64,000 nucleotides of DNA from assembly GCF_001676875.1 (NCBI RefSeq), contig NZ_JYKA01000005.1, positions 62,001 through 126,000 of the forward strand, read 5' to 3'. Under the pieces are notes generated by a model, which saw nothing but the letters and a program-made list of their open reading frames with translations, did not search any database and was not told where the DNA came from. Of the stretch, positions 25,422-35,151 are shown piece after piece (within the stretch, counting starts at the first letter, position 1; the number at the start of each line of letters is the position of its first letter). This stretch comes from Chromobacterium subtsugae. GTDB taxonomy: Bacteria; Pseudomonadota; Gammaproteobacteria; Burkholderiales; Chromobacteriaceae. The position numbers and the translations under genes were made by a program.

Positions 25422-27278
25422 TCAGCCGCGCGATTCGTCAAGCGGAGGAGCGGTTTCCGTTTCCGCCTGCGGCGCAGACGGCGGCGGCAGGAAGAAGGCC
25501 AGCGGCTGCCGCAGGAAGCGCTTGGCCAGCATGGGCACCAGCGGCAGCAGCATGGTGCCGGACAGCTTGCGCGAGCGCAGCGCCACCCACAGCGCCATGA
25601 AGAAGCTGACCGCAAGGTTGGTCATGCCGATCAGGGCGACGCCGGCGCAGCCCAGCAGCACCGCGGACAACGGCACCTGGAAGTCCAGCGCCACGCTGGC
25701 GAAGGCCAGGTTGGCCGACGAGAAGGTGATGTGGCGGATGTCCAGCGGCAGGCCGAGGATGGTGCCTATCGTGCCGGACAGGAACAGGAATATCCCGGCG
25801 ATGGCGGCATGCGGCAGGGCCAGGCTGTGTAGCGGGTCGATCTCGTGCAACAGCTTTTGCGCCTTGGCGGCATCCACCACCGGCGCGCCGAACAGCGCGC
25901 TCCAGCCCAGCGCGATCAGCGCCGCGGTGGGAATGGCCAGCAGCACATTGCCCATGATGGCGACGAATTGGGTGCGCACCACCTTGGTGATCAGGTCGGC
26001 CAGCACTTCCAGCTGCTTCTTGCGGCCGTTCTGCTCGTGCAGCGCCGCCGCCAGGCGGGCTGCGGTCATCGCGGGCTGCTTGGTGGCGATGGTCAGGTGC
26101 AGGATCTGCACGATGATGAAGCCGATCGCGTAATTCAGGCCGAAGGCGATGCCTTCCCACAGCAGCGGCAGGTGGCCGCGCGCAAGCATCAGCTTGATCA
26201 GCGCCATGAAGCCGACGATGAAGCCGGCGCCCATCGCCGCCTTGCCCATCTTGGCCCAGTCGCGGCGGTCCTCGGCGATGTAGTGCTCGCCATGGCGGCC
26301 GGCATGCTCGGTGACTTGCAGCGCCAAGAGCTCGGTGTTGGACTTGAACAGGTCGCGCAGGCTGTACTTGCGGTTTTCGGCGCGGGCGAAGTCCACCAGC
26401 AATCGGAATAGCTGGGGCTTTTCCGCCGGGTCGTGCTCGGGCGACAACAGCTCCAGCAGCGCGCGCAGCCGGGCTATGCTTTGCGCCAGCCGCAGGCCGT
26501 GGTAAGTGAGGCTGACGGAAATGCCGTAACGGGCGGCGTTTTTGCGCACTTTGCCGAGGATGGCTTCGCACTGCTCCAGCAGCACCAGCACCTGTTTTTC
26601 GTCTTCCGGCGGCGGCGTGCCGTCCACCAGCGCCTGGTGGTAGCCATCCACGTAACGCTGCACTTCGGCGTTCAGGTGCATGAAGGGCGAGGCGAAGCGC
26701 TCTACTTCGGGGCAGACCCGCACCAGCTCTGGCTCCAGGCCGATGGCGGTGATGCGGGCCGACAGCACTTGCACGGACTCCAGCAATTGCAGTCGGGTCT
26801 GGCGCTCGCTGTCCTGGCGCGGCGCTTCGTCCCAGGCCAGAGCGCGCCACAGCGCGTGCCAGGTGGCGTCGGGCACCGCCTCCAGCCACAGATAATCGTG
26901 CTTGTGGCTGAACAGCAGGCCGAAGCGGTCGCGCAGCGAGTCGGGATTGTGGGGCATGGGCAGCGCGCGCTCGCCCAGACGGTGCAGCAACGTAGTGCCG
27001 AAGCCGTCGTTGGCCAGGATGCCGGCTTCGGTGTAGAGCGGAATCTGGCGGGTTTCCGCCAGCAGCGTGCACAGGGCCAGGCGCAGCGCCTGGCGGTAGT
27101 CGGCGTGATGTTCCAGCAGAAAAGACAACGCTTGCAGATTGACGGTGGACTGCTGCGGCGCCTGTCCGTTGCCGGGGCGCAAGGCGGCCACCAGCAAGGC
27201 GAGGGTTTCGGTTTTGCCGGGCTCCTGGCAAAGCCGGCGCAGCGAGGATTCCAGGTCGGGAGCGGTGTGTTCTGTCAT
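25422..27278 (-). CDS. Gcr-type polytopic membrane protein (annotated in databases as site-specific recombinase)
   Basis: A 618-residue protein. The N-terminal ~330 residues are soluble and helical; the C-terminal part has several membrane spans, for example AAMGAGFIVGFMALIKLML, AFGLNYAIGFIIVQIL, NVLLAIPTAALIALGW and AAIAGIFLFLSGTIGTIL. It matches what I know of the Neisseria/Burkholderia family labelled site-specific recombinase Gcr, but it has no recognisable recombinase catalytic motif, so the name probably misleads. Its start faces the TetR gene with 150 bases between them. Confidence 0.75.
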   Translation of the reverse strand: MTEHTAPDLESSLRRLCQEPGKTETLALLVAALRPGNGQAPQQSTVNLQALSFLLEHHADYRQALRLALCTLLAETRQIPLYTEAGILANDGFGTTLLHRLGERALPMPHNPDSLRDRFGLLFSHKHDYLWLEAVPDATWHALWRALAWDEAPRQDSERQTRLQLLESVQVLSARITAIGLEPELVRVCPEVERFASPFMHLNAEVQRYVDGYHQALVDGTPPPEDEKQVLVLLEQCEAILGKVRKNAARYGISVSLTYHGLRLAQSIARLRALLELLSPEHDPAEKPQLFRLLVDFARAENRKYSLRDLFKSNTELLALQVTEHAGRHGEHYIAEDRRDWAKMGKAAMGAGFIVGFMALIKLMLARGHLPLLWEGIAFGLNYAIGFIIVQILHLTIATKQPAMTAARLAAALHEQNGRKKQLEVLADLITKVVRTQFVAIMGNVLLAIPTAALIALGWSALFGAPVVDAAKAQKLLHEIDPLHSLALPHAAIAGIFLFLSGTIGTILGLPLDIRHITFSSANLAFASVALDFQVPLSAVLLGCAGVALIGMTNLAVSFFMALWVALRSRKLSGTMLLPLVPMLAKRFLRQPLAFFLPPPSAPQAETETAPPLDESRG

Positions 27279-27393
27279 GTTTTACCAGGTTGGGCGCGCG
27301 CTGGCGCGCGGACTTGAGGGGATGCTTGTCATTTTAGGGCATTTGTCCGGCCTGCGGCAGGGGGCGGGGCCGGCCGGAGGCCGCCGCGGGCGA

Positions 27394-27422
27394 TTGACAC
27401 CTTACTAACCAGTAAGTAGAGT
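27394..27422 (+). promoter_or_regulatory. Promoter with embedded palindromic operator for the TetR operon
   Basis: TTGACA (27394-27399), 17 bases, then TAGAGT (27417-27422). The spacer is almost filled by the perfect inverted repeat CTTACTAACCAGTAAG (27401-27416). This is the expected layout for TetR autorepression. The start codon lies only six bases after the -10, so the transcript may be leaderless. Confidence 0.75.
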
Positions 27423-27428
27423 GATTTG

Positions 27429-28013
27429 ATGAGCAATGGTTCCGACAGCAAAAACGACACCCGCAAGCGCATCCTCGACCTGGCCGAGGAGTTGCTGCTG
27501 ACCCGCGGCTTCAATGGTTTCAGCTACCAGCACATCAGCAGCGCGCTGGGGGTGCGCAACGCGGCCATCCATTACCATTTTCCCAAGAAGAGCGACTTGG
27601 GCGTGGCGCTGATCCAGCGCTATCGCCGCCGCTTCCTGCGCTTCACCGAACAGCAGGCGGACTGGGACGCGCCGCGCAGGCTGGAAAGCTATTTCGGCTT
27701 GTCGGACCAGTATTACCAGCAGCACAAGCAGATCTGCCCCAGCGGCATACTCAGCACCGAATTCCAGACCTTGCCGGAAGATATGCAGCAGGAGGCGTCC
27801 GCTTTCATCGACGAGATGCGGCAGTGGGCGGTCGCCATCGTCAGGCTGGGACGGGATGTCGGCCTGATGCGCTATGCCGGCACGCCGGAAGCGGTGGGCA
27901 TGATGCTGTTTTCCGCCTTGCAAGGCGGTTTGCAGCTGGCGCGCATCGACGACGGCGCCTTGCCGCTGCTCAAGCAGCAGGTCAGGGTGACGCTGGGCCT
28001 GGGCGAATCATGA
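27429..28013 (+). CDS. TetR/AcrR-family regulator
   Basis: A 194-residue repressor. The helix-turn-helix is clear: RILDLAEELLLTRGFNGFSYQHISSALGVRNAAIHYHFPKK split over residues 14-54, followed by an AcuR-like ligand domain (QICPSGILSTEFQTLPEDMQQ). The ATG at 27429 is used; TTG 27426 is the frame's alternative. It heads a unit with the DUF4442 and crotonase genes and probably binds the palindrome at 27401, sensing an acyl-CoA or related compound by context. Confidence 0.87.
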   Translation: MSNGSDSKNDTRKRILDLAEELLLTRGFNGFSYQHISSALGVRNAAIHYHFPKKSDLGVALIQRYRRRFLRFTEQQADWDAPRRLESYFGLSDQYYQQHKQICPSGILSTEFQTLPEDMQQEASAFIDEMRQWAVAIVRLGRDVGLMRYAGTPEAVGMMLFSALQGGLQLARIDDGALPLLKQQVRVTLGLGES

Positions 28014-28047
28014 CAACACGAAGAACAGAACTACAGAGGGGTTAAAC

Positions 28048-28560
28048 ATGGAATACCGCAAGAACAGCATGAGCCGGATCGCCGACAAGGTGGGCCGCCT
28101 GCCGGTGGGCTGGCGCCGCCCGGTGTTGTCGATGATGTTCGGCAAGATCGTGCCCTTCCTCTCCACCGCCGGCTTGCGTTTCGAGGATGTCGGGCACGAC
28201 AAGCTGACCGTCTCCATCCGCAACCGCAAGAAGGTGCAAAACCACATCCGCGGCGTGCATGCGGCGGCGATGGCCTTGCTGGCGGAAACCTCCACCGGTT
28301 TCGTGGTCGGCATGAACATGCCGGACGACAAGCTGATGCTGCTCAAGTCGATGAAGGTGAATTACGTCAAGCGTTCGCAGGGCGATATGCGCGCGGTGGC
28401 CAGCCTGACGCCACAGCAGATCCAGCAGATGTACGAGCAGGACAAGGGCGAGGTGCTGGTGGAGGTGTTGGTCACCGACGACTCCGGCGAATCGCCGATC
28501 GTCTGTGAAATGTTGTGGGCCTGGATTCCCAAGAAGCGTCCGGAGGCGAGCGCGGCATGA
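28048..28560 (+). CDS. DUF4442 hotdog-fold, thioesterase-like protein
   Basis: A 170-residue protein of the hotdog class (PaaI/DUF4442-like). A long central helix HIRGVHAAAMALLAETSTGF is flanked by strands (KLTVSIRNRKKVQNH; EVLVEVLVTDDSG). The family acts on acyl-CoA thioesters, though DUF4442 members are mostly untested. It overlaps the crotonase start by four bases (ATGA), so the pair is coupled and likely works in fatty acyl-CoA metabolism under the TetR regulator. Confidence 0.75.
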   Translation: MEYRKNSMSRIADKVGRLPVGWRRPVLSMMFGKIVPFLSTAGLRFEDVGHDKLTVSIRNRKKVQNHIRGVHAAAMALLAETSTGFVVGMNMPDDKLMLLKSMKVNYVKRSQGDMRAVASLTPQQIQQMYEQDKGEVLVEVLVTDDSGESPIVCEMLWAWIPKKRPEASAA

Positions 28561-29372
28561 TCGACTTGCAAACCCTGACCGTCGAACTGAACGACAAGGT
28601 CGCGCTGCTGCGCTTCAATCGCGCGGACAAGGCCAACGCGCTCAATCAGCAAATGTGGCAAGACCTGCGCAGCGCGCTGGACTGGGCCGATGCCGAGAGC
28701 GGCGTGCGCGCGGTGGTGCTGGCCGGGCACGGCAAGCATTTCTGTTCCGGCATCGACCTGTCGATGCTGATGGGCCTGCAAGCGCTGATTCAGGATGAGT
28801 GCGAAGGCCGCAAACGCGACAAGCTGCGCCGGGTGATCTTGGATCTGCAGGACTGCGTGACCAGCCTGGAGCGCTGCCGCAAGCCGGTGATCGCGGCCAT
28901 TCAAGGCGCCTGTCTGGGCGGCGGGCTGGATATCGTGCTGGCGGCGGACTTCCGTTTCGCGGCCGAGAGCGCGATGTTCGGCGTGCGCGAGGTGGACATC
29001 GGCATGGTGGCGGACGTCGGGTCGCTGCAGCGCCTGCCTCGGGTGGTGGGCGAGGGCGTGGCGCGCGAGCTGGCGCTGACCGGCCGCGACATGGCGGCGC
29101 GGGAAGCGCTGGATGTCGGCCTGGTCAACCGCGTGCTGGCGGACGCCGACGCCGTGCTGGCGGCGGCGCTGCAAAGTGCCAGGCTGATCGCCGGCAAGTC
29201 GCCGCTGGCGGTGCGCGGCAGCAAGGAAGTGCTGAATTACAGCCGCGACCACAGCGTCGCCGACGGCTTGCAGTTCGTCGCGGGCTGGAATGCGGCGATG
29301 CTGATTTCGGAAGACATCCAGAAGGCCGGCATGGCGGCGATGCTGAAGCAGGAAGCCAGCTTCCGCGATTGA
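28557..29372 (+). CDS. Enoyl-CoA hydratase/isomerase (crotonase family)
   Basis: A 271-residue crotonase. The oxyanion-hole segments are GKHFCSGIDLSML (residues ~60-72) and IQGACLGGGLDIVLAADFRFA (~112-132), with the acidic residues ESAMFGVREVDIGMVADVG after them, the pattern of dienoyl-CoA isomerase-like members. The frame opens at 28515 but the start at 28557 overlaps the upstream stop and gives the usual N-terminus. The exact substrate is open; a beta-oxidation role fits the neighbours. Confidence 0.87.
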   Translation: MIDLQTLTVELNDKVALLRFNRADKANALNQQMWQDLRSALDWADAESGVRAVVLAGHGKHFCSGIDLSMLMGLQALIQDECEGRKRDKLRRVILDLQDCVTSLERCRKPVIAAIQGACLGGGLDIVLAADFRFAAESAMFGVREVDIGMVADVGSLQRLPRVVGEGVARELALTGRDMAAREALDVGLVNRVLADADAVLAAALQSARLIAGKSPLAVRGSKEVLNYSRDHSVADGLQFVAGWNAAMLISEDIQKAGMAAMLKQEASFRD

Positions 29373-29406
29373 GCGGCGCCGCGTTGGCGGCCGGCGTATG
29401 GGCATG

Positions 29407-29433
29407 AAAAAAGAGGCGCCGCTGGCGCCTCTT
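29407..29433. terminator. Bidirectional terminator between crotonase and binding-protein genes
   Basis: AAAAAAGAGGCGCC and GGCGCCTCTT flank the loop GCT. On the minus strand the stem is followed by TTTTTT, serving the binding-protein gene. Confidence 0.88.
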
Positions 29434-29452
29434 GCTCATTGCGGGAGGGGGC

Positions 29453-30646
29453 TTAGTTGCCGCCCACGGTCGACACCACTTCCCACTTGCCGTTCTTCAC
29501 CTGGTAGACAGTGACGGCGCCGTTCTTGATGTCGCCCTTGTCGTCGAAGGCGATCTTGCCGGTCACGCCGCTGTAGTCGGTTTTGCCGACTTCAGGCAGG
29601 TAGGCTTTGGGGTCGGAGGATTTGGCGCGCTTCATCGCATCCACCAGCACCATCACCGCGTCGTATTCGAACGGCGCGTAGATCTGCACGTCGGTGTTGA
29701 ATTCCTTCTTGAACTTCTCGTCGAAGGCCTTGAAGCCCGGCATCTTGTCGCGCGACACGCCGCAGCTGGACGCGTACTGGCCGTCGGAGGCGTCGCCGGC
29801 GAGCTTGATGAATTCCGGGGTCTGCCAGCCGTCGCCGCCCATCAGCTTGGCCTTGATGCCCAGGCGCTGCATCTGCTTGGCCAGCGGGCCGGCTTGCGCG
29901 TCCATGCCGCCGTAGAACACCAGGTCGGGTTTGGCCGACTTGATCGAGGTGAGGATGGCGTTGAAATCGGTGGCGGTGTTGTTGGTGAATTCGCGTTTCA
30001 CCACTTCGGCGCCCTTGGCCTTGACCGCGCCTTCGAACTGGTCGGCCAAGCCCTGGCCGTAGGCGGTGCGGTCATCGATGATGGCGATCTTCTTGGCTTT
30101 CAGCTCGCCGGCGGCGAATTCGCCCAGCGCCTTGCCCTGCTGCACGTCGTTGGCGATCACGCGGAAGGTGGTCTTGAAGCCTTGCTTGGTGTAGTCCGGG
30201 TTGGTGGCGGACGGCGAGATCTGCGGGATGCCGGCGTCGGAGTAGATCTTGGAGGCCGGGATGGTGGTGCCGGAGTTAAGGTGGCCGACCACGCCGGCCA
30301 CGCCGGCGTCAACCAGGCGCTGGGCGACCTGGGTGCCGATTTTCGGGTCGCCCTGATCGTCTTCCGACACCAGTTCGAACTTGACCTTCTTGCCGCCGAT
30401 TTCCACGCCCTGGGCGTTGAGGTCCTCGATGGCCAGCTTGGCGCCGTATTCGTTGTCCTTGCCCAGGTGGGAGATCGGACCCGACATCGGCGAAACCTGG
30501 CCGATCTTGACCACAGCGGCGTCGCCGCCGGCGGCTTGCGCCGGAGCGGAGGAGGCCTGTCCCGAGGCCGGCTGCTCCTGCTTGCTGCAGGCAACCATGG
30601 CGATGGCTGCGGTAGCGATCAGGCTGAGGCGAGCGTATTTGTTCAT
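29453..30646 (-). CDS. Branched-chain amino-acid ABC transporter substrate-binding lipoprotein (LivK-like)
   Basis: Periplasmic type I binding protein of 397 residues. The signal is a lipobox, IAMVACSKQ (Cys20), followed by a low-complexity Ala/Gln/Ser linker. The LivK-type core is complete: VKIGQVSPMSGPISHLGKDNEYGAKLAIEDLN, GVVGHLNSGTTIPAS, DDRTAYGQGLADQF and the YAPFEYDAVMVLVDAM hinge region. It would deliver leucine, isoleucine or valine to a Liv-type permease, but no permease or ATPase gene is nearby. A 290-base AT-rich upstream region probably holds its promoter. Confidence 0.9.
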   Translation of the reverse strand: MNKYARLSLIATAAIAMVACSKQEQPASGQASSAPAQAAGGDAAVVKIGQVSPMSGPISHLGKDNEYGAKLAIEDLNAQGVEIGGKKVKFELVSEDDQGDPKIGTQVAQRLVDAGVAGVVGHLNSGTTIPASKIYSDAGIPQISPSATNPDYTKQGFKTTFRVIANDVQQGKALGEFAAGELKAKKIAIIDDRTAYGQGLADQFEGAVKAKGAEVVKREFTNNTATDFNAILTSIKSAKPDLVFYGGMDAQAGPLAKQMQRLGIKAKLMGGDGWQTPEFIKLAGDASDGQYASSCGVSRDKMPGFKAFDEKFKKEFNTDVQIYAPFEYDAVMVLVDAMKRAKSSDPKAYLPEVGKTDYSGVTGKIAFDDKGDIKNGAVTVYQVKNGKWEVVSTVGGN

Positions 30647-30827
30647 TGAGCGTTCCCCTGAATCTTATCTGCGTAGACTTTAGATGATCTCTTTGGTAAA
30701 CCAACAACACCATTAAGAGGCTGTTAGTTGCAACTGATTATGGTGACCAGTTTGCAAGGGTGTCAATCTGGAAAGACGCTGACCCAATGACTATAGGACC
30801 ATTATTTACATTTTGCGGCAAACAAGT

Positions 30828-30863
30828 AAAAAACGGGCGCGCGGCTTGAATGCCCGCGCGCCC
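30828..30863 (-). terminator. Terminator of the ftsK-hemH unit
   Basis: On the minus strand, CGGGCGCGCGG and CCGCGCGCCCG form the stem around an eight-base loop, then TTTTTTAC. It lies about 75 bases past the hemH stop. Confidence 0.88.
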
Positions 30864-30936
30864 GGATGGTCTTTTATCTTGTTGATTTTGAAGAAATAGC
30901 GGGTAGTGATGCCGCCTGTGGCCTTAAGGCCTGATG

Positions 30937-32025
30937 TCAGCTGGATGCCCCTTTTTCACGCGCTCGCGCTTGGCGGGCGCGGCCATCTTCTGCCGGATTT
31001 TCCAGCCAGCCGGCAAGATTGTCTTTTACAATTGTCGCAAGTGAGACTATCCATTGCGAGTCTTCATTCAGGCAGGGAATGTAGCGAAATTCGCCACCGC
31101 CGCTGCTCAGGAAGGTTTGCTTGCCTTCCATCGCGATTTCTTCCAGGGTTTCCAGGCAGTCGCCGACAAAGCCGGGACAGATGACATCCACCTTGGCGGT
31201 TTTCGCCTTGCCCAGCTGTTCCAGCACCTCGCTGGTATAGGGTTTCAGCCATTCGGTGCGGCCGAAGCGGCTCTGGAAACTGATGACATATTGATCGGGC
31301 GCGAGACGCAGGGCCTCGGCCAACAGCCGGCCGGTCTTCTGGCATTCGCAGTGATAAGGGTCGCCCTTGTCGCGGGTGAAGCGCGGCACGCCGTGGAAGC
31401 TCATTACCAGCTTGTCCGGCTGCTGGCCATATTGCCAGTGCTTGCGCACCTGTGCAGCCAACGCGGCTATATAGCCCGGATTATCGTGGAAATGGCGCAC
31501 GGTGCGCACTTCCGGCATATTGCGCAGCCGCGTCAGCACGCGGAACGCCTCATCCAGCGCGGTGGCGCTGGATGAGGCCGCGTACTGCGGATACAGCGGC
31601 AGCAGCAGCAGCTTTTCCACACCTTGTTCGCGCATCTTGCCTATCACGCTTTCGATGGACGGATTGCCGTAGCGCATCGCGTAATCGACCACCAGTCCCG
31701 TCATCCCCATTTCGCCCAGCTGGCCTTTCAGCAACTTGGCCTGGCTGCGAGTGTGCGTCAGCAGCGGCGAGCCATCCTTGGTCCAGATGCTGGCGTATTT
31801 GCGGGCCGATTGCTTGGGCCGGGTGTTCAGGATGACGCCGTTGAGGATCAGCCACCACGGCAGACGCGGAATCTCGATCACGCGCGGATCGGACAAAAAC
31901 TGCTTCAGATAGGGGCGCAGCGCCTGGGCGGTGGGGGCGTCCGGCGTGCCCAGGTTGATCAGCAGCACGCCGGTCTTGGGCGCGTAGTCGTGGCGGAAAG
32001 CCGGTTCAGGCAGATAGCGGGGCAT
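30937..32025 (-). CDS. hemH: Ferrochelatase
   Basis: Inserts Fe2+ into protoporphyrin IX, the last step of haem synthesis. The 362-residue protein has [18 protein letters not shown]-like [15 protein letters not shown], the catalytic-His segment [22 protein letters not shown] and [15 protein letters not shown], ending in [16 protein letters not shown](I)AMEG. The minus-strand ATG at 32025 follows AAAGGA; upstream ATGs at 32031 and 32061 are too close to or before that site. It lies 52 bases after ftsK and is probably cotranscribed. Confidence 0.96.
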   Translation of the reverse strand: MPRYLPEPAFRHDYAPKTGVLLINLGTPDAPTAQALRPYLKQFLSDPRVIEIPRLPWWLILNGVILNTRPKQSARKYASIWTKDGSPLLTHTRSQAKLLKGQLGEMGMTGLVVDYAMRYGNPSIESVIGKMREQGVEKLLLLPLYPQYAASSSATALDEAFRVLTRLRNMPEVRTVRHFHDNPGYIAALAAQVRKHWQYGQQPDKLVMSFHGVPRFTRDKGDPYHCECQKTGRLLAEALRLAPDQYVISFQSRFGRTEWLKPYTSEVLEQLGKAKTAKVDVICPGFVGDCLETLEEIAMEGKQTFLSSGGGEFRYIPCLNEDSQWIVSLATIVKDNLAGWLENPAEDGRARQARAREKGASS

Positions 32026-32077
32026 GGCCATCCTTTTATTGTGGGGAAGGGACGCCGGCATGGCGGCGTCCGCGGTC

Positions 32078-34378
32078 TCAGTCTTCTCGGGCCGGGGCCA
32101 GCACGGTCCGGTTGCCGTTGCTTTCCATCGCCGACACCAGGCCGGCGGCCTCCATTTGCTCGATCAGCCGCGCGGCGCGGTTGTAGCCTATGCGCAGATG
32201 GCGCTGCACCGAGGAGATCGACGCCTTGCGGGTTTTCACCACGATGGCGACGGCTTCGTCGTACAGCGGATCGGCCTCGGCGTCGGACTCGCCATCCAGG
32301 CCGCTGGAGCTGGCGCCATCGTCGCCGTCGGCCTGGCCGGTGAGGATGCCTTCGATGTAATCCGGTTCGCCGGTGGTCTTCAGGAATTCCACCACGTGAT
32401 GGACTTCATCGTCGGAGACGAAGGCGCCGTGCACGCGGTTGGGGTAGCCGGTGCCGGGAGGCAGGAACAGCATGTCGCCCTGGCCTAGCAGCGCTTCCGC
32501 GCCCATTTGGTCCAGGATGGTGCGGCTGTCGATCTTGCTGGACACCTGGAAGGCGATCCGCGTCGGGATATTCGCCTTGATCAGGCCGGTGATCACATCC
32601 ACCGACGGCCGTTGGGTAGCCAGAATCAGATGAATGCCGGCGGCGCGCGCCTTTTGCGCTAGGCGGGCGATCAGCTCTTCGATCTTCTTGCCGGCCACCA
32701 TCATCAAGTCGGCCAATTCGTCTATCACCACCACCACCAGAGGCAGGGTGTCGAGGGGCTCCGGCGTTTCCGGCGTCAAACTGAACGGATTGGGAATCTT
32801 CTCGCCGCTCTTGTCCGCATCTTTGATCTTCTGGTTGAAGCCGGCCAGATTGCGCACGCCCAATTTGGACATCAGCTTGTAGCGCCGCTCCATTTCTCCG
32901 ACGCACCAGTTCAGCGCGTTGGCCGCTTGCTTCATGTCGGTGACCACCGGCGCCAGCAAGTGCGGAATGCCTTCGTATACCGACAGTTCCAGCATTTTCG
33001 GGTCCACCATGATCAGGCGGACTTCCTTGGGCGTGGCCTTGTACAGCAGCGACAGGATCATCGCGTTGATCGCCACCGATTTGCCGGAGCCGGTGGTGCC
33101 GGCCACCAGCACGTGCGGCATCTTGGCCAGGTCGGCCGAAACTGGCTGGCCGGCGATGTCCTTGCCAAAGGCGATGGTGAGCTTGGACGCCATGTTCTGA
33201 TAGCTGTCGGAGCCGATGATCTCGGTCAGCCGCACGATCTGGCGCTTGGGGTTGGGCAGCTCCAGGCCCATATAGGTTTTGCCGGGTATGGTTTCCACCA
33301 CGCGGATGGAAACCAGCGACAGCGCGCGCGCCAGGTCCTTCATCAGGTTGACGATTTGCGCGCCCTTGACGCCGACCGCGGGCTCTATCTCGTAGCGGGT
33401 GATCACCGGACCCGGGTAGGCGGCGATCACTTTGACGTCGACGCCGAAGTCGGCCAGCTTGCGCTCGATCAGGCGCGAGGTGTATTCCACGGTGTCCTGT
33501 GATACCGGCTCCTGCTGCTCCTTGGCAGCATCCAGCAGAGTCAGGCCGGGCAGGGCGGCGTCCTTGGGGTCGGCGAACAGAGATTGCTGCACCGGCTTTT
33601 GGGCCTTGGCCGACACTGGCACCTCCAGCACCGGCGGCTCGATGCGCACCGGCGTGGTTTCCTCGATTTTCTTCTTGGCGACGGAAACCTTCTCTTCGCG
33701 CTTCTGCGCGGTTTCCTTGCCGATTTCGCGGTCCTTTTTCGCCTGCCAGCCATTCCATAGCCGGATGGCACCGTCTTCCAGCGCCGCGCCGATGCGCTCC
33801 ATCAGGTCCAGCCAGGAGAGGCCAGTGAACAGGGAAAATCCTATAGCAGACAATACGCCCAGCAGCAGATAGGCGCCGGACAGCCCCAGGCCGTGGGCGA
33901 TGCCCTTGCCGATGAAGTGGCCGAGCATGCCGCCGGCCTCCAGCGGCAGCGTCACCGCCTTGCCTTCCAGCACGATGGCCTCGAAGCTGGCGCTGGATAG
34001 CAGCAGCAGGAAGAAGCCGCCGACCGCGGCCATCGTGATTGGGCTGAACTTGAAACCCAGCGATTCCATGCGGCGGTAGCCCCAGCCTATCGCCACCAGG
34101 CAGAACACCACCAGCCACCAGGCGGAAAGGCCGAAGATGTATAGCAGCATGTCCGACAGCCAGGCGCCGAAAGCGCCGCCGTAGTTGCGCACGGTGGGGT
34201 CGGAAGAGCTATGCGACCATGAAGGGTCTTGCGGAGAGTAGCTGGCCAATACCAGCACAAGATACACCGCGGCCACCGCCATCAGCAGCCACCATGCCTC
34301 GCGCAGCAGGGCGGCCAGCTGCGGCGGCAGCGGCGTCTGGTTATTCTTGACTACGGCTTTGCGCTTGAAAAATCGCAT
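32078..34378 (-). CDS. ftsK: DNA translocase FtsK, canonical multi-span copy
   Basis: Septum-located DNA pump of 766 residues that clears chromosome termini and activates XerCD. Four hydrophobic spans lie in the first ~175 residues ([72 protein letters not shown]), then a short basic linker. The motor has Walker [15 protein letters not shown] and Walker [15 protein letters not shown], and the γ winged helix [20 protein letters not shown] ends the protein. It is smaller in linker than the single-span paralogue at 16107 but complete. It precedes hemH on the same strand. Confidence 0.94.
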   Translation of the reverse strand: MRFFKRKAVVKNNQTPLPPQLAALLREAWWLLMAVAAVYLVLVLASYSPQDPSWSHSSSDPTVRNYGGAFGAWLSDMLLYIFGLSAWWLVVFCLVAIGWGYRRMESLGFKFSPITMAAVGGFFLLLLSSASFEAIVLEGKAVTLPLEAGGMLGHFIGKGIAHGLGLSGAYLLLGVLSAIGFSLFTGLSWLDLMERIGAALEDGAIRLWNGWQAKKDREIGKETAQKREEKVSVAKKKIEETTPVRIEPPVLEVPVSAKAQKPVQQSLFADPKDAALPGLTLLDAAKEQQEPVSQDTVEYTSRLIERKLADFGVDVKVIAAYPGPVITRYEIEPAVGVKGAQIVNLMKDLARALSLVSIRVVETIPGKTYMGLELPNPKRQIVRLTEIIGSDSYQNMASKLTIAFGKDIAGQPVSADLAKMPHVLVAGTTGSGKSVAINAMILSLLYKATPKEVRLIMVDPKMLELSVYEGIPHLLAPVVTDMKQAANALNWCVGEMERRYKLMSKLGVRNLAGFNQKIKDADKSGEKIPNPFSLTPETPEPLDTLPLVVVVIDELADLMMVAGKKIEELIARLAQKARAAGIHLILATQRPSVDVITGLIKANIPTRIAFQVSSKIDSRTILDQMGAEALLGQGDMLFLPPGTGYPNRVHGAFVSDDEVHHVVEFLKTTGEPDYIEGILTGQADGDDGASSSGLDGESDAEADPLYDEAVAIVVKTRKASISSVQRHLRIGYNRAARLIEQMEAAGLVSAMESNGNRTVLAPARED
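32532..32596 (-). repeat. Inverted 65-nt partner of 18510-18574
   Basis: The reverse complement of this stretch is identical, base for base, to 18510-18574. The two copies lie 14 kb apart in opposite orientation, so recombination between them would invert the DNA in between. Confidence 0.9.
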
Positions 34379-34712
34379 TTACGATTGCAACCTGTTGAAT
34401 TTTATAGAAATCTTTGTTTTTGTGGCATTCGGGCGTGCATGGCTAACTGATGATTTTTGTGAGGATTATGCACATGATAATACTGTCTTCTGAATGGTCA
34501 TAAGTCTACCACGGCGGCGGAATTGTGTTGATGAATAGCGATTGCTATCAACTTGCATCATGCTGCGCCAAAGAGTTGGGCAGATGAAGTGGCGGGATAT
34601 TGTTCGGCAAAAAAGGTGATATGACGGAGTGTTGCGCGGTGTCGGCCCTTTGATTGATAGCCTGCATGCCATCGAATGGAAAAACCGGTTATGTAGCTAG
34701 TATAAGGCATGC
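34379..34712. other. Non-coding AT-richer stretch upstream of ftsK
   Basis: About 330 bases with markedly lower GC than the flanking genes and no supported gene. It probably contains the ftsK promoter at the left end. Nothing else could be assigned. Confidence 0.4.
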
Positions 34713-34738
34713 AAACACCCCGCGTGAGCGGGGTGTTT
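34713..34738 (-). terminator. Terminator of the lectin-like gene
   Basis: AAACACCCCGC and GCGGGGTGTTT flank the loop GTGA, just 14 bases past the stop of the minus-strand gene at 34753. Confidence 0.85.
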
Positions 34739-34752
34739 CGGTGCGAGCCAGC

Positions 34753-35151
34753 TTAGCTCGGAAGGATCCGGTATTGCAAGCGATCAATCAGCCCGCCGCT
34801 GCTGATGCCGGTAAACGTAATTTGACACCCGTCCATCGCCTCCAGCGTAGCCGAGTTGGCGTTGAAGTTGCCGACTTTCTTTATCGATCCGGAAAGATCA
34901 AATTCCAGATAGCTGACAACCATATAGCCTTGATTGGTTCTGGCCTGCATCTTTTTTAGAATAACAACGCCATCATTGGGCATGGTTACCGTCAAGGATT
35001 GCAGGCCTTTGGTGTTGCCGCCATAGGAAGTGCTGCCGACAGTAATATTCACTAGCGCGTCACCCCAATAGAAGGTGACCTGGCTGCCTGACATGTTGAC
35101 ACCTTGGAGAGCGCCGCCGGCGCCGCCAAACGTTTGCTTGATTTCGGCCAT
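34753..35151 (-). CDS. Small β-rich protein, possibly jacalin-like lectin
   Basis: A 132-residue protein with no signal peptide, almost entirely alternating β-strand pattern. It starts with a FGGAGGALQG turn and ends with SSGGLIDRLQYRI, which recall the GG...F and G..LD.L elements that begin and end jacalin-type β-prism lectins, so carbohydrate binding is possible. This is a weak resemblance and I do not claim a family. The gene has lower GC than its neighbours and sits alone in an AT-richer islet, suggesting acquisition. It has its own terminator. Confidence 0.5.
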   Translation of the reverse strand: MAEIKQTFGGAGGALQGVNMSGSQVTFYWGDALVNITVGSTSYGGNTKGLQSLTVTMPNDGVVILKKMQARTNQGYMVVSYLEFDLSGSIKKVGNFNANSATLEAMDGCQITFTGISSGGLIDRLQYRILPS

